Position numbers and translations under genes: made by a program
The notes under the pieces: generated by a model
What the model was told of the DNA's origin: nothing
Database searches by the model: none
Seen by the model: the letters and a program-made list of their open reading frames with translations, nothing else
Part shown: positions 18,742-27,698 of the stretch, piece by piece
Layout of the letters: each line of letters opens with the position of its first letter
Numbering within the stretch: position 1 is the stretch's first letter
Assembly: GCA_032027165.1 (NCBI GenBank)
Contig: JAVSMO010000001.1
Span: 1,223,010 to 1,287,009 of the forward strand
Direction: 5' to 3'
DNA from: Denitratisoma sp.
GTDB taxonomy: Bacteria > Pseudomonadota > Gammaproteobacteria > Burkholderiales > Rhodocyclaceae
DNA length: 64,000 nucleotides

Positions 18742-19488
18742 ATGGACAGGATCATTCTCATCACCGGCGGCAGCCGCGGCATCGGCGCCGCAACGGCGCG
18801 GCTGGCGGCGGCCGAGGGCTACGCGGTGTGCATTGCCTATCTGCGCAACAGCCAGGCGGCGGAGGCGGTCGTGCGGGAGATCGCACAGGACGGCGGGAAG
18901 GCGATTGCCGTGTCCGCTGACGTGAGCGCCGAAGCCGATGTAGTGCGGCTCTTCGAGCGGGTGGATGCGGAGCTGGGGCGCGTGACGGCGCTTGTGAACA
19001 ACGCCGGCATCCTTGAGAAGCACATGCGCGTCGACGAGATGGACGCCGCGCGCCTGTCGCGCGTACTCGCCGCCAACGTGACCGGCAGCTTCATTTGCGC
19101 GCGCGAGGCGGTGAAGCGCATGTCGACGCGCCACGGCGGATCGGGCGGCGCAATCGTCAACCTCTCCTCCGTCGCCTCGACGCTGGGCTCGCCGAACGAG
19201 TACGTCGACTACGCGGCCTCGAAGGGCGCCATCGACACCTTCACCGTCGGCTTGGCCAAGGAGGTCGCCGCCGAGGGCATCCGCGTGAACGCCGTGCGGC
19301 CCGGCGTGATCTACACCGACATTCACGCCGACGGCGGCGAGCCGGGCCGGGTGGATCGGGTGAAGTCGGCCGTGCCCATGCTGCGCGGCGGACAGCCGGA
19401 AGAAGTGGCGAAGGCCATCCTGTGGCTGCTCTCCGACGAGGCCTCGTATTCGACGGGAGCGATCCTCGACGTGGCAGGTGGGAGATAA
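18742..19488 (+). CDS. short-chain dehydrogenase/reductase
   Basis: 248 residues, classical SDR: cofactor motif TGGSRGIGAA (8-17), NNAG (87-90), catalytic S143 and Y157/K161 in the YxxxK motif. The C-terminal IL(D)VAGGR ending is typical of glucose/3-oxoacyl reductase-like SDRs. NAD(P) preference and substrate cannot be read. It overlaps no gene but is two bases from the TfoX_N gene downstream. Confidence 0.88.
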   Translation: MDRIILITGGSRGIGAATARLAAAEGYAVCIAYLRNSQAAEAVVREIAQDGGKAIAVSADVSAEADVVRLFERVDAELGRVTALVNNAGILEKHMRVDEMDAARLSRVLAANVTGSFICAREAVKRMSTRHGGSGGAIVNLSSVASTLGSPNEYVDYAASKGAIDTFTVGLAKEVAAEGIRVNAVRPGVIYTDIHADGGEPGRVDRVKSAVPMLRGGQPEEVAKAILWLLSDEASYSTGAILDVAGGR

Positions 19489-19490
19489 CC

Positions 19491-19820
19491 ATGGCCTACG
19501 ACGAAGGCTTGGCCGAGCGCCTGCGCGAACTCTGTTCCGACAACCCCGGCATCACTGAAAAGAAGATGTTCGGCGGGCTGTGCCTGCTCGCGCGCGGCCA
19601 CATGTTCGTCGGCATCGTCGGCGAGGCGCTGATGGCGCGCGTCGGCCCGGCGAACTACGAGAAGGCGCTGCGCCGGCCGCATGCGCGGCCGATGGACTTC
19701 ACCGGCCGGCCGATGAAGGGCTACGTGTTCGTCGACCCGCCCGGCTACGAGGAGGACCGCGATTTGAAGCGGTGGGTGGCGGAAAGTTTGAAGTTCGTCG
19801 GGACGCTGCCGGACAAATGA
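19491..19820 (+). CDS. TfoX/Sxy N-terminal domain protein
   Basis: 109 residues matching the TfoX_N domain alone: KKMFGGLCLLARGHMFVGI and RPMKGYVFVDP. TfoX/Sxy controls natural competence in Haemophilus and Vibrio, but stand-alone TfoX_N proteins are widespread and mostly uncharacterised. The C-terminal TfoX domain is missing, so a competence role cannot be claimed. The stop codon overlaps the start of the GNAT gene (ATGA at 19817-19820). Confidence 0.85.
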   Translation: MAYDEGLAERLRELCSDNPGITEKKMFGGLCLLARGHMFVGIVGEALMARVGPANYEKALRRPHARPMDFTGRPMKGYVFVDPPGYEEDRDLKRWVAESLKFVGTLPDK

Positions 19821-20326
19821 TCGCGCCCTGCAGCGAAGCCCATATCCCCGCCATGTTCGCCGTCATCAACGACGCGGCGCGGGCCTATCGCGGCCATGTG
19901 CCGGAGGATTGCCTGCACGAGCCGTACATGTCCGAAGCCGAGCTGCGCGGCGAGATCGCCGCCGGCGTGCGCTTCTTCGGCTGGTTCGAGGACGGCGAAC
20001 TGCTCGGCGTGATGGGCATGCAGGATGTGCAGGACGTGACGCTGATCCGCCATGCCTACGTCGCCACGCGCGCGCGGCGCGGCGGCATCGGCGGCAAATT
20101 GCTCAAGCACCTGCTGTCGCTGACCGACCGCCCGGTGCTGGTCGGCACCTGGCGCGCCGCCGCCTGGGCCATCGACTTCTACGCGCGCCACGGCTTCCGC
20201 CTCGTCGACGCGGCGGAGAAGACGGCGCTGCTGCGGAAATACTGGACGATCTCCGAGCGGCAGAACGAGACGTCGGTGGTGCTGGCTCAGGACACGCTGC
20301 CGAAGCTGAGGTCCTTGGAAAGATAG
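19817..20326 (+). CDS. GNAT-family N-acetyltransferase
   Basis: 169 residues with the GNAT acetyl-CoA loop in TRARRGGIGGKLLKHLL (near residue 95) and the later YARHGFRLVD strand-helix. The substrate is unknown. Translation is coupled to the TfoX_N gene by an ATGA overlap. The last 40 bases overlap the 3' end of the convergent DsrC-like gene. Confidence 0.85.
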   Translation: MIAPCSEAHIPAMFAVINDAARAYRGHVPEDCLHEPYMSEAELRGEIAAGVRFFGWFEDGELLGVMGMQDVQDVTLIRHAYVATRARRGGIGGKLLKHLLSLTDRPVLVGTWRAAAWAIDFYARHGFRLVDAAEKTALLRKYWTISERQNETSVVLAQDTLPKLRSLER

Positions 20327-20658
20327 GGCGCCTTCAGGCCGGCGATGCGGCAGCCCTGGGCGATGGGCCCGCCCGGAAACATCAGGTAGAGCGCCTTGAT
20401 CCCGCCCCGCGAGTGGAAGCGCTCGTCCAGGGCGTCATGCAGCTCGCGCAAGGAGATGATCGGGTCGCCCTCGTGCCGGGCGAAATATTCCTGCAGGCCG
20501 CGCACGGCTTCCCAGTGATCGTCGCTCAGTTCGATCCCTTCCGCGCGGGCGATTTCCTCGGCGGTGCCTGGCGACCAGTCCTCCGGCGCATGGGGAAAAG
20601 CCCTGCTGTCGGCAATGCCTTGTCTGTTTGAATTTCTCTCTGTTGTCGGGTTCATCAT
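20287..20658 (-). CDS. DsrC/TusE-like sulfur relay protein lacking the terminal cysteine
   Basis: 123 residues. The DsrC-type features are DWSPGTAEEIARAEGIELSDDHWE and the C-terminal arm AQGCRIAGL. C103 corresponds to the inner cysteine (CysB) of DsrC. The terminal cysteine that normally lies 11 residues later is replaced by S114, and about nine extra residues follow. In DsrC both cysteines form the trisulfide; TusE keeps the terminal one. This protein therefore cannot do standard DsrC chemistry and may be regulatory or a variant. AAGGAG lies at good distance before the first ATG. Confidence 0.75.
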   Translation of the reverse strand: MMNPTTERNSNRQGIADSRAFPHAPEDWSPGTAEEIARAEGIELSDDHWEAVRGLQEYFARHEGDPIISLRELHDALDERFHSRGGIKALYLMFPGGPIAQGCRIAGLKAPYLSKDLSFGSVS

Positions 20659-20758
20659 CGCGATCTCCTTACCTGGCCATTCCGACTCGACTCGGATACT
20701 TCACATGTAGGAGACGGCGCGCGCGCTGTCAAGCTGGCAGATGGGTTAGGATGCGGCC

Positions 20759-21814
20759 ATGCTCGGTTTTCCGGACAACCCCCCGCCCTCGACCCTGATG
20801 CTCTGGGGCCTTATCGCGCTTGTCGCGCTGGTCGCGATGGCGCTGATCATCGCCTACGAAGGCCGCCACTTCCGCAAGCTCGGGCTGGGCTCGCCCTGGC
20901 TGAAGCTGCGCGTCGCCACGCTGCCGATCATGGCGCTGACCATCGCGGCGATGTACGGCACCTTCTCCGCCATTGGAATCCGCGGCATGGAGGGTCTGGC
21001 GGTGGCCTACCTGGTATTGCTTACCGTCGGCCCGCTGGCCTATTTCGGCCTGCACTGGCTGGTCGGGCGCATGGCGGGTCTGTCGCGCGGCGCCTCGGCC
21101 TGGATCGCCTTCAGCGGCCTGCTGATCGCCGGCATGCCGCCGGCCATCGGCAGCGTGCTGACGCAGTCTCTCGGCGCGCACCTGCATTCGATGCGCAACC
21201 GGCCGCCCCCCGACACGACGCCTGAGGCGCCCTCGCCCTACACGCAATCTGCCGCCCGCCGCCTGGTGCTGCCGGACAAATTCGAACTGTGGGCGGTGCA
21301 CTGGCAGGCGCCCGCCGGCATCCGGGTCAGCCGGGTGGCGCTCGAGACCCAGGGGGTGCGGGTCGAGGACGTCTCGCGCGGCGACTTCTCGACGCTGTGC
21401 GTGCGCGGCGGCGACGTGCACCTGCTGTGGCCGGCCGAGCGGCCCGTCCCGACGCTGCAGGTTTACTGGAAGGATGCTTCGGGCACGGCGCACCGCTCGA
21501 CCTGGACGGTGGCCGCACCGGCCGCAGCCGCCGAGACCTTCGAGCCCGCATGGAACGAAACGGAACTGGTCCTGCCGGTGGCCGTGCCGAAGGGCGTGGT
21601 GACGCTGTCGTGGGCCAGGCCGGGCGGCGGCTCGCCCTTCGTCGACACGCTGAAGCAGACCGAACCCGGCAGTACCTGCGCGCCGCAGCGCATCGCGCTG
21701 AAGGAGATGCACGACTTCGGCCAACCCTTTGCGCTGAACATGCGCGTGGACCACGCCATGCCGATCGCGCCGAACTTCGTCAGCTTCCGCCGGCCAGAGG
21801 CCGCCGGGGACTGA
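20759..21814 (+). CDS. integral membrane protein of unknown function
   Basis: 351 residues. The first ~140 contain four likely transmembrane helices (around 15-32, 52-72, 80-100 and 112-132); the remainder is a soluble domain, probably periplasmic, with a conserved-looking beta-rich pattern (LRRLVLP, WAVHWQAP, VYWKDASG). No family is recognised. It stands alone between the DsrC-like gene and convergent sodC. Codon use is typical of the genome. Confidence 0.7.
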   Translation: MLGFPDNPPPSTLMLWGLIALVALVAMALIIAYEGRHFRKLGLGSPWLKLRVATLPIMALTIAAMYGTFSAIGIRGMEGLAVAYLVLLTVGPLAYFGLHWLVGRMAGLSRGASAWIAFSGLLIAGMPPAIGSVLTQSLGAHLHSMRNRPPPDTTPEAPSPYTQSAARRLVLPDKFELWAVHWQAPAGIRVSRVALETQGVRVEDVSRGDFSTLCVRGGDVHLLWPAERPVPTLQVYWKDASGTAHRSTWTVAAPAAAAETFEPAWNETELVLPVAVPKGVVTLSWARPGGGSPFVDTLKQTEPGSTCAPQRIALKEMHDFGQPFALNMRVDHAMPIAPNFVSFRRPEAAGD

Positions 21815-21820
21815 CACGAC

Positions 21821-22336
21821 CTAGCGCTTGACGATCACCCCGCAGGCCATGCGCGCGCCGGAGTTGCCGGTGGGCTGGGTCTTGAAGTCGTCGGGCGCGG
21901 CGTGCACGATGACGCCCTTGCCGACGATGCCGTTGGCGCCCTCGAAAGTCAGTCCCGGCAGGACGGCGATGAGCTTCGCATTGCCGTAGGCATCGGTCTC
22001 CAGCATCGGCATGTCGCCGGCGTGGTGCGGTCCTTTGTGCGGGTGGCCGTGCGGCTGGCCGGTCGGATTGAAGTGGCCGCCGGCGCTCATGCCGTCGGGC
22101 GCGCTGCAATCGCCCTTCTCGTGGATGTGGAAGCCGTGCGCGCCGGGCGTGAGGCCGGCGACGTGCGCCGTCACCTCGATGTCGTGGCCCTTCTGCACGA
22201 AGACGACGGTGCCGGTGGCGGTATGGCCCTTCGTCGGGCCGAGCAGGGCTTCGGCCGAGGAGTTGCTGCGCGAGCTGCCGGCGCAGGCTGACAGCTGGAC
22301 GGCCGCGGCGGCGGCCAGGATCAGGGTGGTTTTCAT
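21821..22336 (-). CDS. sodC: Cu-Zn superoxide dismutase (lipoprotein)
   Basis: 171 residues from the ATG at 22336. The signal ends in the lipobox LSAC, so it should be lipid-anchored. The Cu,Zn-SOD fold shows metal ligands in GFHIHEKGDC, the second His/Asp set in GGHFNPTGQPHGHP and HAGDMPML, and a C-terminal GARMACGVI with the disulfide cysteine. It dismutates superoxide in the periplasm. A GAGGAGAG ribosome binding site precedes it. A copy of the recurrent 9-mer lies at 21945-21953 inside the gene. Confidence 0.92.
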   Translation of the reverse strand: MKTTLILAAAAAVQLSACAGSSRSNSSAEALLGPTKGHTATGTVVFVQKGHDIEVTAHVAGLTPGAHGFHIHEKGDCSAPDGMSAGGHFNPTGQPHGHPHKGPHHAGDMPMLETDAYGNAKLIAVLPGLTFEGANGIVGKGVIVHAAPDDFKTQPTGNSGARMACGVIVKR

Positions 22337-22377
22337 GTTGTCTCTCCTCTGTTGGGGTTGGGGTGCGGCTCTCTGTT

Positions 22378-22755
22378 TTAAAAAATCATGGTGCGCCATT
22401 CCGGATCGAGGGTGCGCGCAACAAAGGCCGCGGCGCCCGCGGCGCCTGAATACTCCGGGATGAGTGGGCAATCGACCAGGCCGTGGGCGCGCAGCGCCAT
22501 CTGGCAGCCGTAGAAGGCAGCGCCCTGCTCTGCCGCATCGCGCATGAAATCGTAAATCGAGCGCTCGCGGCCGGCGCTCGGGTGCATGGCTTCCGCCACG
22601 CCGGGTGCGAGCAGCTTCACCGCGGTGCCGGCGAAATGGATCTCCACCTCGCAGTCCATGGCGCAGGCGGTGGCGGCGTACACGAAGGGCGAGGCGGCGA
22701 GCTCGGGCCGCTCGGGCGAGAGCGACCAGACGAGGATGGCGAGCTTGCCGATCAT
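22378..22755 (-). CDS. DsrE/DsrF-like sulfur-transfer protein
   Basis: 125 residues with the DsrE-like fold: LAILVWS at the start, AATACAMDCEVEIHF, and the conserved cysteine C84 in FYGCQMALRAHGL, the position used by DsrE3-type persulfide carriers. Family members hand sulfur to other proteins. The start overlaps the stop of the lipoyl-carrier gene (ATGA at 22752-22755), so the two are made together. No dsr or sHdr genes are near. It is the last gene of the run downstream of selC. Confidence 0.75.
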   Translation of the reverse strand: MIGKLAILVWSLSPERPELAASPFVYAATACAMDCEVEIHFAGTAVKLLAPGVAEAMHPSAGRERSIYDFMRDAAEQGAAFYGCQMALRAHGLVDCPLIPEYSGAAGAAAFVARTLDPEWRTMIF

Positions 22756-23186
22756 GGCTCGATCACCGCCGCCGGCTCGATGGCGCGGATGTGGGCGACG
22801 TAGGCGGCGGCATCGACGAGGCGCGCGGCGTCGGCATCCCAATCGAGCGGCGCGCCGCGCGCCATCCAGCCGGCGCCGTAGGGATCGCGGTTGATGAGGT
22901 CGGGCCGCTCCTCGGCGGCCTCGTTCGGCGTGTCGAGGCGGAACGCCACCGGCGAGTGCACGGCGAGCACGGTCTTGGCGGATTCGACGGTGCCGAGGCC
23001 GCGCCCGGCCGCCACCTCGGCGCCCTTCGGCTTGGCCGTGAAGGCAAGCACCTCGCCGGCGAGGTGCAGGCCAAAGGCGGTGGCGCCGATGACGACCTCA
23101 TCGCCCTCGCGCCGCACCCACATGTCGTGGCGGGTGTCGTAGAGGAGGTTGGCGGGGACGCTGCCGCGGAAGGTTTCAGTCGCCAT
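22752..23186 (-). CDS. GcvH-like lipoyl-carrier protein
   Basis: 144 residues from the ATG at 23186. A biotinyl/lipoyl domain resembles glycine-cleavage H protein, with the lipoyl lysine K71 in TVESAKTVLAVHSPV. The C-terminal helical part is also H-protein-like (RDPYGAGWM). No gcvT or gcvP gene is near, so a glycine-cleavage role is doubtful. Coupling to a DsrE-like gene recalls the lipoate-binding proteins of the sHdr sulfur-oxidation pathway, though none of the hdr genes is in the window. It starts eight bases after selC. Confidence 0.75.
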   Translation of the reverse strand: MATETFRGSVPANLLYDTRHDMWVRREGDEVVIGATAFGLHLAGEVLAFTAKPKGAEVAAGRGLGTVESAKTVLAVHSPVAFRLDTPNEAAEERPDLINRDPYGAGWMARGAPLDWDADAARLVDAAAYVAHIRAIEPAAVIEP

Positions 23187-23193
23187 ATCTGGA

Positions 23194-23289
23194 TGGCGGA
23201 AGAGAGTGGGAGTCGAACCCACCAGGGACCGCTTGGCCGCCCCTCCCGGTTTTGAAGACCGAGCGCCCCACCGGGGTGCGATCTCTTCC
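23194..23289 (-). tRNA. selC: selenocysteine tRNA (anticodon UCA)
   Basis: 96 bases including an encoded CCA. The 8-bp acceptor stem (GGAAGAGA / TCTCTTCC), the long variable arm, the TTCGACTCCC T-loop and the anticodon loop CTTCAAA (UCA anticodon) all fit bacterial tRNA-Sec and align well with E. coli selC. It is read by SelB at in-frame UGA codons such as fdoG codon 196. It lies directly downstream of selB on the same strand, five bases from the stop. Confidence 0.95.
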
Positions 23290-23294
23290 GTTGT

Positions 23295-25199
23295 TCAAAT
23301 TATCCATTGCCGTTCGCTTTCGCCGCGCAGGGCGTGCTCGTCGCGCACGCGGCGAGTGTAGCCGACGCGGTCGAAAAATTCGAGGATGTGGATGGCGACC
23401 TTGCGGCCGCCGCCGATCTCGTCGCGCAACGCGGCGGCGCGGGCGGTGCCGTCGCGCGCGCACAGGCGGGCGACGCGCCCCGCCAGGTCGGCCACCGCCT
23501 CCGCCGCAAAATAATGGTCGTGCGCCACGGGGTAAACCTGCCCGACGCGGGCGACGCGCTTCATGAGGCCGCGCACGGTTTCCTCGGCGATGCCGGTGGC
23601 ACGGGCGACGTCGCGCACGCGCGGCGGGTTGCAGGGCTCGGCTTCCAGCAAAGGTTTCAACGTGCGCCAGAGGTCGGCGTCGGTGACGGCGAGCGCGGCG
23701 CGGTGTTCGGGCAGGTGCAGCCAGCTGCCGCTCTGCGCAAGGTCGCCGCTGCCGAGCAATTCGAAAATCAGTCTGTCGAAGGCGGCGCGCGAGAGCGTCG
23801 GCAGCGCCAGGCGCCGCAGCCGGTCGCGCTCGACGCCGATCATGTCGGGGGCGCGCGCATGCTCGGCGCGCGCCGCATCCAGCAGCCGCTGACGCAGGGC
23901 CTGCCAGTTCTCCGGCGAGAAGCCGTTGCGGCCGCCCGCCTCGTCGACGACGACCAGGCCCATGTCGCGCCACAGCGCCTGCGCCTCTTCCGCCGCGAAG
24001 TTGCGGCTGAGCGCGTAGCGGTCGAGGTTCACGCCGGCGAGCTGGCGCGCGAGCGCATGCGTCAGCGCCGGCCGCGGATCGGCCTGGTCGAGCAGTCGCA
24101 GGTAATCGAGGCGCTCCTGCGCGCGCTTGTGGCGCGTGGGCGGGAAGATGTCGAGCACGCGGCCGCCGCCGAGGGTGCGCGTCGCCGACTGGTCGCGCAG
24201 GATGAAATGGTCGCCCCACAGGGCGCCGACCGGCTTCTCGAGGAGGATCTCCGCCAGCATGGCTTCGCTCGATGCCAACTGCTCGCCTTCGAGCAGCGCG
24301 ACGCGGCCGAGGATGTCGGAGGCGCCGAGGTGCACATGCACCGGCATCCAGTGGCGGATCGGCGCTTCCGCCGAAGCGGGGACGCGCAGGCGGGCGTGGA
24401 AACGCGCGACCGGCGCATGCAGGGACGGATCGACGATCCACATGCCGCGGGCGATGTCCTCCTTGCCGAAATCGCCGGCGAGGTTGAGGGCCAGGCGCTC
24501 GCCCGCCCCGCCCGACTCGGCCTTGCGGTCCTGGGCGTGGATGCCGCGCACGCGGGCCTTGAAGCCGGGCGGCGTGACGACGACATCGTCGCCGACGGCG
24601 ACCGCGCCGGAAAAGGTGGTGCCCGTCACCACCAGGCCGACGCCCTGCAGGGTGAAGCAGCGGTCGATGGCGTGGCGGAAGCCGCCGGCCGCGGCATGCG
24701 CGGCGAACCGGCCGGCTTCGGCCAGCAGATGGTCGTGCAGCGCTGCGACGCCCTCGCCTTGCGTGGCGGAGACTTCGAAGACGGGCGCGCCGTCCAGCGC
24801 GGTGCCGGCCAGCAGCGCGGCAATCTCCGCCCGCGCCGCCGCGCGCCGCTCGGGCGCGACGACGTCGACCTTGGTCAGCGCGACGGCGCCCCGCCCGAGG
24901 TCGAGCAGGTCGGCGATGGCGAGGTGCTCGCGCGTCTGCGGCATCGGCCCGTCGTCGGCGGCCACCACCAGCAGCACGAAGTCGATGCCGGTGGCCCCGG
25001 CCAGCATGTTGTGCACCAGCCGCTCGTGGCCGGGCACGTCGACGAAGCCGAGGCGCCCCTCGTCGGCATAGGCGTAGCCCAAGTCGAGCGTGATGCCGCG
25101 CGCCTTCTCTTCCTTCAGGCGGTCGCAGTCCACGCCGGTCAATGCCTTGACCAGCGTGGTCTTGCCGTGGTCGATGTGTCCGGCGGTGCCGACGATCAC
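23295..25199 (-). CDS. selB: selenocysteine-specific elongation factor SelB
   Basis: 634 residues. The N-terminal EF-Tu-like GTPase has G1 [13 protein letters not shown] and [11 protein letters not shown]; beta-barrel domains and a C-terminal winged-helix region follow (about residues 370-634) that bind the SECIS hairpin. It delivers Sec-tRNA to UGA codons. The start is GTG at 25199-25197, overlapping the selA stop (TAGTG). It stands between selA and selC, forming a compact selenocysteine cassette. Confidence 0.95.
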   Translation of the reverse strand: MIVGTAGHIDHGKTTLVKALTGVDCDRLKEEKARGITLDLGYAYADEGRLGFVDVPGHERLVHNMLAGATGIDFVLLVVAADDGPMPQTREHLAIADLLDLGRGAVALTKVDVVAPERRAAARAEIAALLAGTALDGAPVFEVSATQGEGVAALHDHLLAEAGRFAAHAAAGGFRHAIDRCFTLQGVGLVVTGTTFSGAVAVGDDVVVTPPGFKARVRGIHAQDRKAESGGAGERLALNLAGDFGKEDIARGMWIVDPSLHAPVARFHARLRVPASAEAPIRHWMPVHVHLGASDILGRVALLEGEQLASSEAMLAEILLEKPVGALWGDHFILRDQSATRTLGGGRVLDIFPPTRHKRAQERLDYLRLLDQADPRPALTHALARQLAGVNLDRYALSRNFAAEEAQALWRDMGLVVVDEAGGRNGFSPENWQALRQRLLDAARAEHARAPDMIGVERDRLRRLALPTLSRAAFDRLIFELLGSGDLAQSGSWLHLPEHRAALAVTDADLWRTLKPLLEAEPCNPPRVRDVARATGIAEETVRGLMKRVARVGQVYPVAHDHYFAAEAVADLAGRVARLCARDGTARAAALRDEIGGGRKVAIHILEFFDRVGYTRRVRDEHALRGESERQWII

Positions 25200-26683
25200 T
25201 AGTCCTCCCCCTTTGGCAAAGGGGGAATGAGGGGGATTTTTTGCGGTCCAGCGTCGACAGCGGCCGGATTAAATCCCCCCTGGCCCCCCTTTTCCAAAGG
25301 GGGGAAATGCAGCTGCGCGGTGAAGGCGGCCTCGTCCTCCTGCCGCAGGCAGCGCAGGTCGAGGCGCAGGGCGTCGTCGGCGATGTGGCCGATGACGGGC
25401 ACGGGCAGGAGGCGCAGCGCCTCCTCGAGCTTGTGCAGGATGCCCGAGCGCTTGCCGCGCGGGCGCGCGACGAGTGCGACGCTGGGCAGGCGGTCGACCG
25501 GCAGCGAGCCGGAGCCGATCTGCGAGAGCGTCGGCTCGATGGCGGCGTCGAGCGGCCACTTGGCCAGCGCGGACTGCCAGGCCGGCAGAAGGCGTTCGGC
25601 CTGGGCGCGGATCTCGGCCTCGGGGCGCGTCAGCAGGCGCAGCGCTTCCAGTCGCTGCGGCAGGCGCTCGGGGTCGCGGTAGAGGGCGAGCGTCGCCTCC
25701 AGCGCGGCGAGGGTGAGCTTGCCGGCGCGCAGCGCGCGCTTGAGCGGGTTCTTCTTGATCTTCGCGATCAGCTCGCGGCGGCCGACCAGCAGCCCCGCCT
25801 GCGGCCCGCCGAGCAGCTTGTCGCCGGAGAAGGTGACAAGGTCGGCGCCGGCGGCGATGGATTCGCGCGGCGTCGGCTCGTGCGGCAGGCCCCACTGTTC
25901 CAGGTTCACCAGCGTGCCGCTGCCGAGGTCGACGACGAAGGGCACGCCGTGTGCGTGGGCCAAGGTGGCCAGCCCGGCTTCCGGCACGGCGGCGGTGAAG
26001 CCCTGCACGGCGTAGTTGCTGGTGTGCACCTTCATCACCATCGCCGTCTTCGCATCGAGGGCCTCGTCGAAGTCGCGCAAATGCGTGCGGTTGGTTGTGC
26101 CGACTTCGACCAGTTTCGCGCCGGCGCGGCGCATGATGTCGGGCACGCGGAAGGCGCCGCCGATCTCGACCAGCTCGCCGCGCGAGACGACGACTTCCTT
26201 CCTCTGCGCCAGGGTGTTGAGCAGCAGGAACACCGCCGCGGCGTTGTTGTTCACCACCGTGGCGGCCTCCGCACCGGTCAATTCGCGCAGCAGGCCGTCG
26301 ACGACGTCGTCGCGGTCGCCACGCCCGCCGCTCTCCAGGTCGTACTCGAGGGCGCAGGGCGCGCGCGCGGCGCGCGCAATGGCGTCGACGGCGGACTCGG
26401 GCAGCACGGCGCGGCCGAGGTTGGTGTGCAGCACGGTGCCGGTGAGGTTGAACACCGGCTGCAGGCGCGGCCGCATGCGGTGCGCGACGCGCCGCCGGAT
26501 GGCGGCAACGAGCGCGGCAGCCGAAGGCAGCGCCGCCCCGCCCTTCACTGCCTCGCGCACGAAAGTCAGTTCGGTGCGCACGGCGTCGGTGACGACGGCG
26601 CGGCCATGCTCGGCAAGCAGGGATTGCAGGGTCGCCTCGGACAGGAGGCGGTCGACGGACGGAAGGTTCTTGAGTTCGTTCAT
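25199..26683 (-). CDS. selA: L-seryl-tRNA(Sec) selenium transferase SelA
   Basis: 494 residues from [22 protein letters not shown]-dependent transferase converting seryl-tRNA(Sec) to selenocysteyl-tRNA with selenophosphate. The PLP lysine is in [13 protein letters not shown]. The last ~35 residues ([12 protein letters not shown] and [13 protein letters not shown]) are encoded by an inverted-repeat element at 25203-25306, so the natural C-terminus has been changed. AAAGTCAGT lies at 26562-26570 inside the gene. selB follows with an overlapping start. Confidence 0.94.
   Translation of the reverse strand: MNELKNLPSVDRLLSEATLQSLLAEHGRAVVTDAVRTELTFVREAVKGGAALPSAAALVAAIRRRVAHRMRPRLQPVFNLTGTVLHTNLGRAVLPESAVDAIARAARAPCALEYDLESGGRGDRDDVVDGLLRELTGAEAATVVNNNAAAVFLLLNTLAQRKEVVVSRGELVEIGGAFRVPDIMRRAGAKLVEVGTTNRTHLRDFDEALDAKTAMVMKVHTSNYAVQGFTAAVPEAGLATLAHAHGVPFVVDLGSGTLVNLEQWGLPHEPTPRESIAAGADLVTFSGDKLLGGPQAGLLVGRRELIAKIKKNPLKRALRAGKLTLAALEATLALYRDPERLPQRLEALRLLTRPEAEIRAQAERLLPAWQSALAKWPLDAAIEPTLSQIGSGSLPVDRLPSVALVARPRGKRSGILHKLEEALRLLPVPVIGHIADDALRLDLRCLRQEDEAAFTAQLHFPPLEKGGQGGFNPAAVDAGPQKIPLIPPLPKGED
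25203..25306. repeat. palindromic repeat element in the selA 3' end
   Basis: Two inverted copies of a ~35-base unit with CCCCCTTTGGCAAAGGGGG on the left and CCCCCCTTTTCCAAAGGGGGG on the right (joined by AATCCCCC-type segments) flank about 30 bases. This resembles REP-like or small mobile palindromic elements of Proteobacteria. It overlaps the selA coding end and supplies its last codons. The mRNA could fold into a large hairpin between selA and selB. Confidence 0.75.
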
Positions 26684-26721
26684 GCTTTCACCCGGACCGG
26701 GCAGAAAGTGAAAAAGGAATA

Positions 26722-27639
26722 TTAACCCCCGCCGGGCACCAGCAGGAGATTGGGCCCGCTGCGCGAGCAGCCCGATTCGTCGACCAGGATGTCGAGGGCC
26801 AGCGTGGCGAGGTCGTCGGCGACCGGATCGGCGGCGGCGTCCTTGTCGCGGCGGACGATCTTCAGGTAGGACTTGCAGACGTCGCAGGTCTCGGCTTGGA
26901 CGAGGCCCTGATCGCCCTCGATGCGCTGGTAGGCGACGGCGCTCTCGCCGGCGTCGCAGGCGGTGCACTGGGCGCGCGTCATGTGCCATTCGGTGTTGCA
27001 CAGCGAGCAGTGCAGGTAGCGCAGGCCCGGCACCTCGGCGTTGGCGCCGATGACGCTCACCGAGGGCAGCGCGCCGCAGCAGGGGCAGACGCCGGGCACG
27101 TCGAGCGGCGCCAAGGCGGCATGGCCGAGCTGCGCGGACAGCTTCGTCCAATAGGCCTGCAGGGCGGCGGCGACGAAGGGCAGCTTGTCGGCCTGCTCGC
27201 CATAGAGCTCGGTGCGCAGCACGCGTTCGGCGAGGGCATCGAGGGCCGCATGGTCCATGGCCTGCAAGGCCTTGATCGTCGCGGCGGCCGATTCGCTGGC
27301 CGCCGGCGCGACTTCATCGAGGATGGCGCGCAAGGCGCCGCGCCAGGCCGCGTCGCGCGGCCAGGACTGCGCCGGCACCAGCGGCATGCCGTGCTGGCGC
27401 GACTGACTTTTGGCCGCGTCGTCCGGCACCGGCACGGCGGGCATGGCATCGAGCGCCTTCTGCTGCGCCTGCGCGAGGCGGCCCATGAAGCGCAGGTAGT
27501 CGCCGAGAGGATGGCCCTCCGCCAGCTGCGCGAAGCGGCGCGCGCGGTGGGCAAAGACGTCCCTGGCATCGGCGGTGAGGACACGCGGCGGCTCGCCGCT
27601 GGCCTGGGGGATTTGTCCGGGTTCGAGGAGTGTGGTCAT
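26722..27639 (-). CDS. fdhE: formate dehydrogenase accessory protein FdhE
   Basis: 305 residues with the paired zinc/iron-type cysteine motifs of Fdh[29 protein letters not shown] and CDVCKSYLK. FdhE is needed for maturation or export of respiratory formate dehydrogenase and interacts with the catalytic subunit. It lies between the fdo structural genes and selA, separated from fdoI by a strong hairpin. The motif copy at 27402-27410 is in the opposite sense from most others relative to the gene. Confidence 0.93.
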   Translation of the reverse strand: MTTLLEPGQIPQASGEPPRVLTADARDVFAHRARRFAQLAEGHPLGDYLRFMGRLAQAQQKALDAMPAVPVPDDAAKSQSRQHGMPLVPAQSWPRDAAWRGALRAILDEVAPAASESAAATIKALQAMDHAALDALAERVLRTELYGEQADKLPFVAAALQAYWTKLSAQLGHAALAPLDVPGVCPCCGALPSVSVIGANAEVPGLRYLHCSLCNTEWHMTRAQCTACDAGESAVAYQRIEGDQGLVQAETCDVCKSYLKIVRRDKDAAADPVADDLATLALDILVDESGCSRSGPNLLLVPGGG

Positions 27640-27654
27640 TTTTTCCGAAAAGAA

Positions 27655-27682
27655 AACCTGCGGGCGTCGCAGCCCGCAGGTT
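27655..27682 (-). terminator. strong hairpin between fdoI and fdhE
   Basis: An 11-bp perfect stem (AACCTGCGGGC / GCCCGCAGGTT) with a 6-base loop. On the minus strand it is followed by TTTTCTTTT, so it can act as an intrinsic terminator after fdoI. Partial read-through would lower expression of fdhE-selAB relative to fdoGHI. Confidence 0.75.
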
Positions 27683-27698
27683 GTTGCAGCTTACCTCA

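Noticed and set aside
19491-19820. TfoX_N gene as proof of natural competence
   Set aside because: Stand-alone TfoX_N proteins are common and not tied to competence; it is noted only as context for the recurrent 9-mer.
20759-21814. Membrane protein as a known transporter or kinase
   Set aside because: No family motif could be recognised, so it is left as a membrane protein of unknown function.
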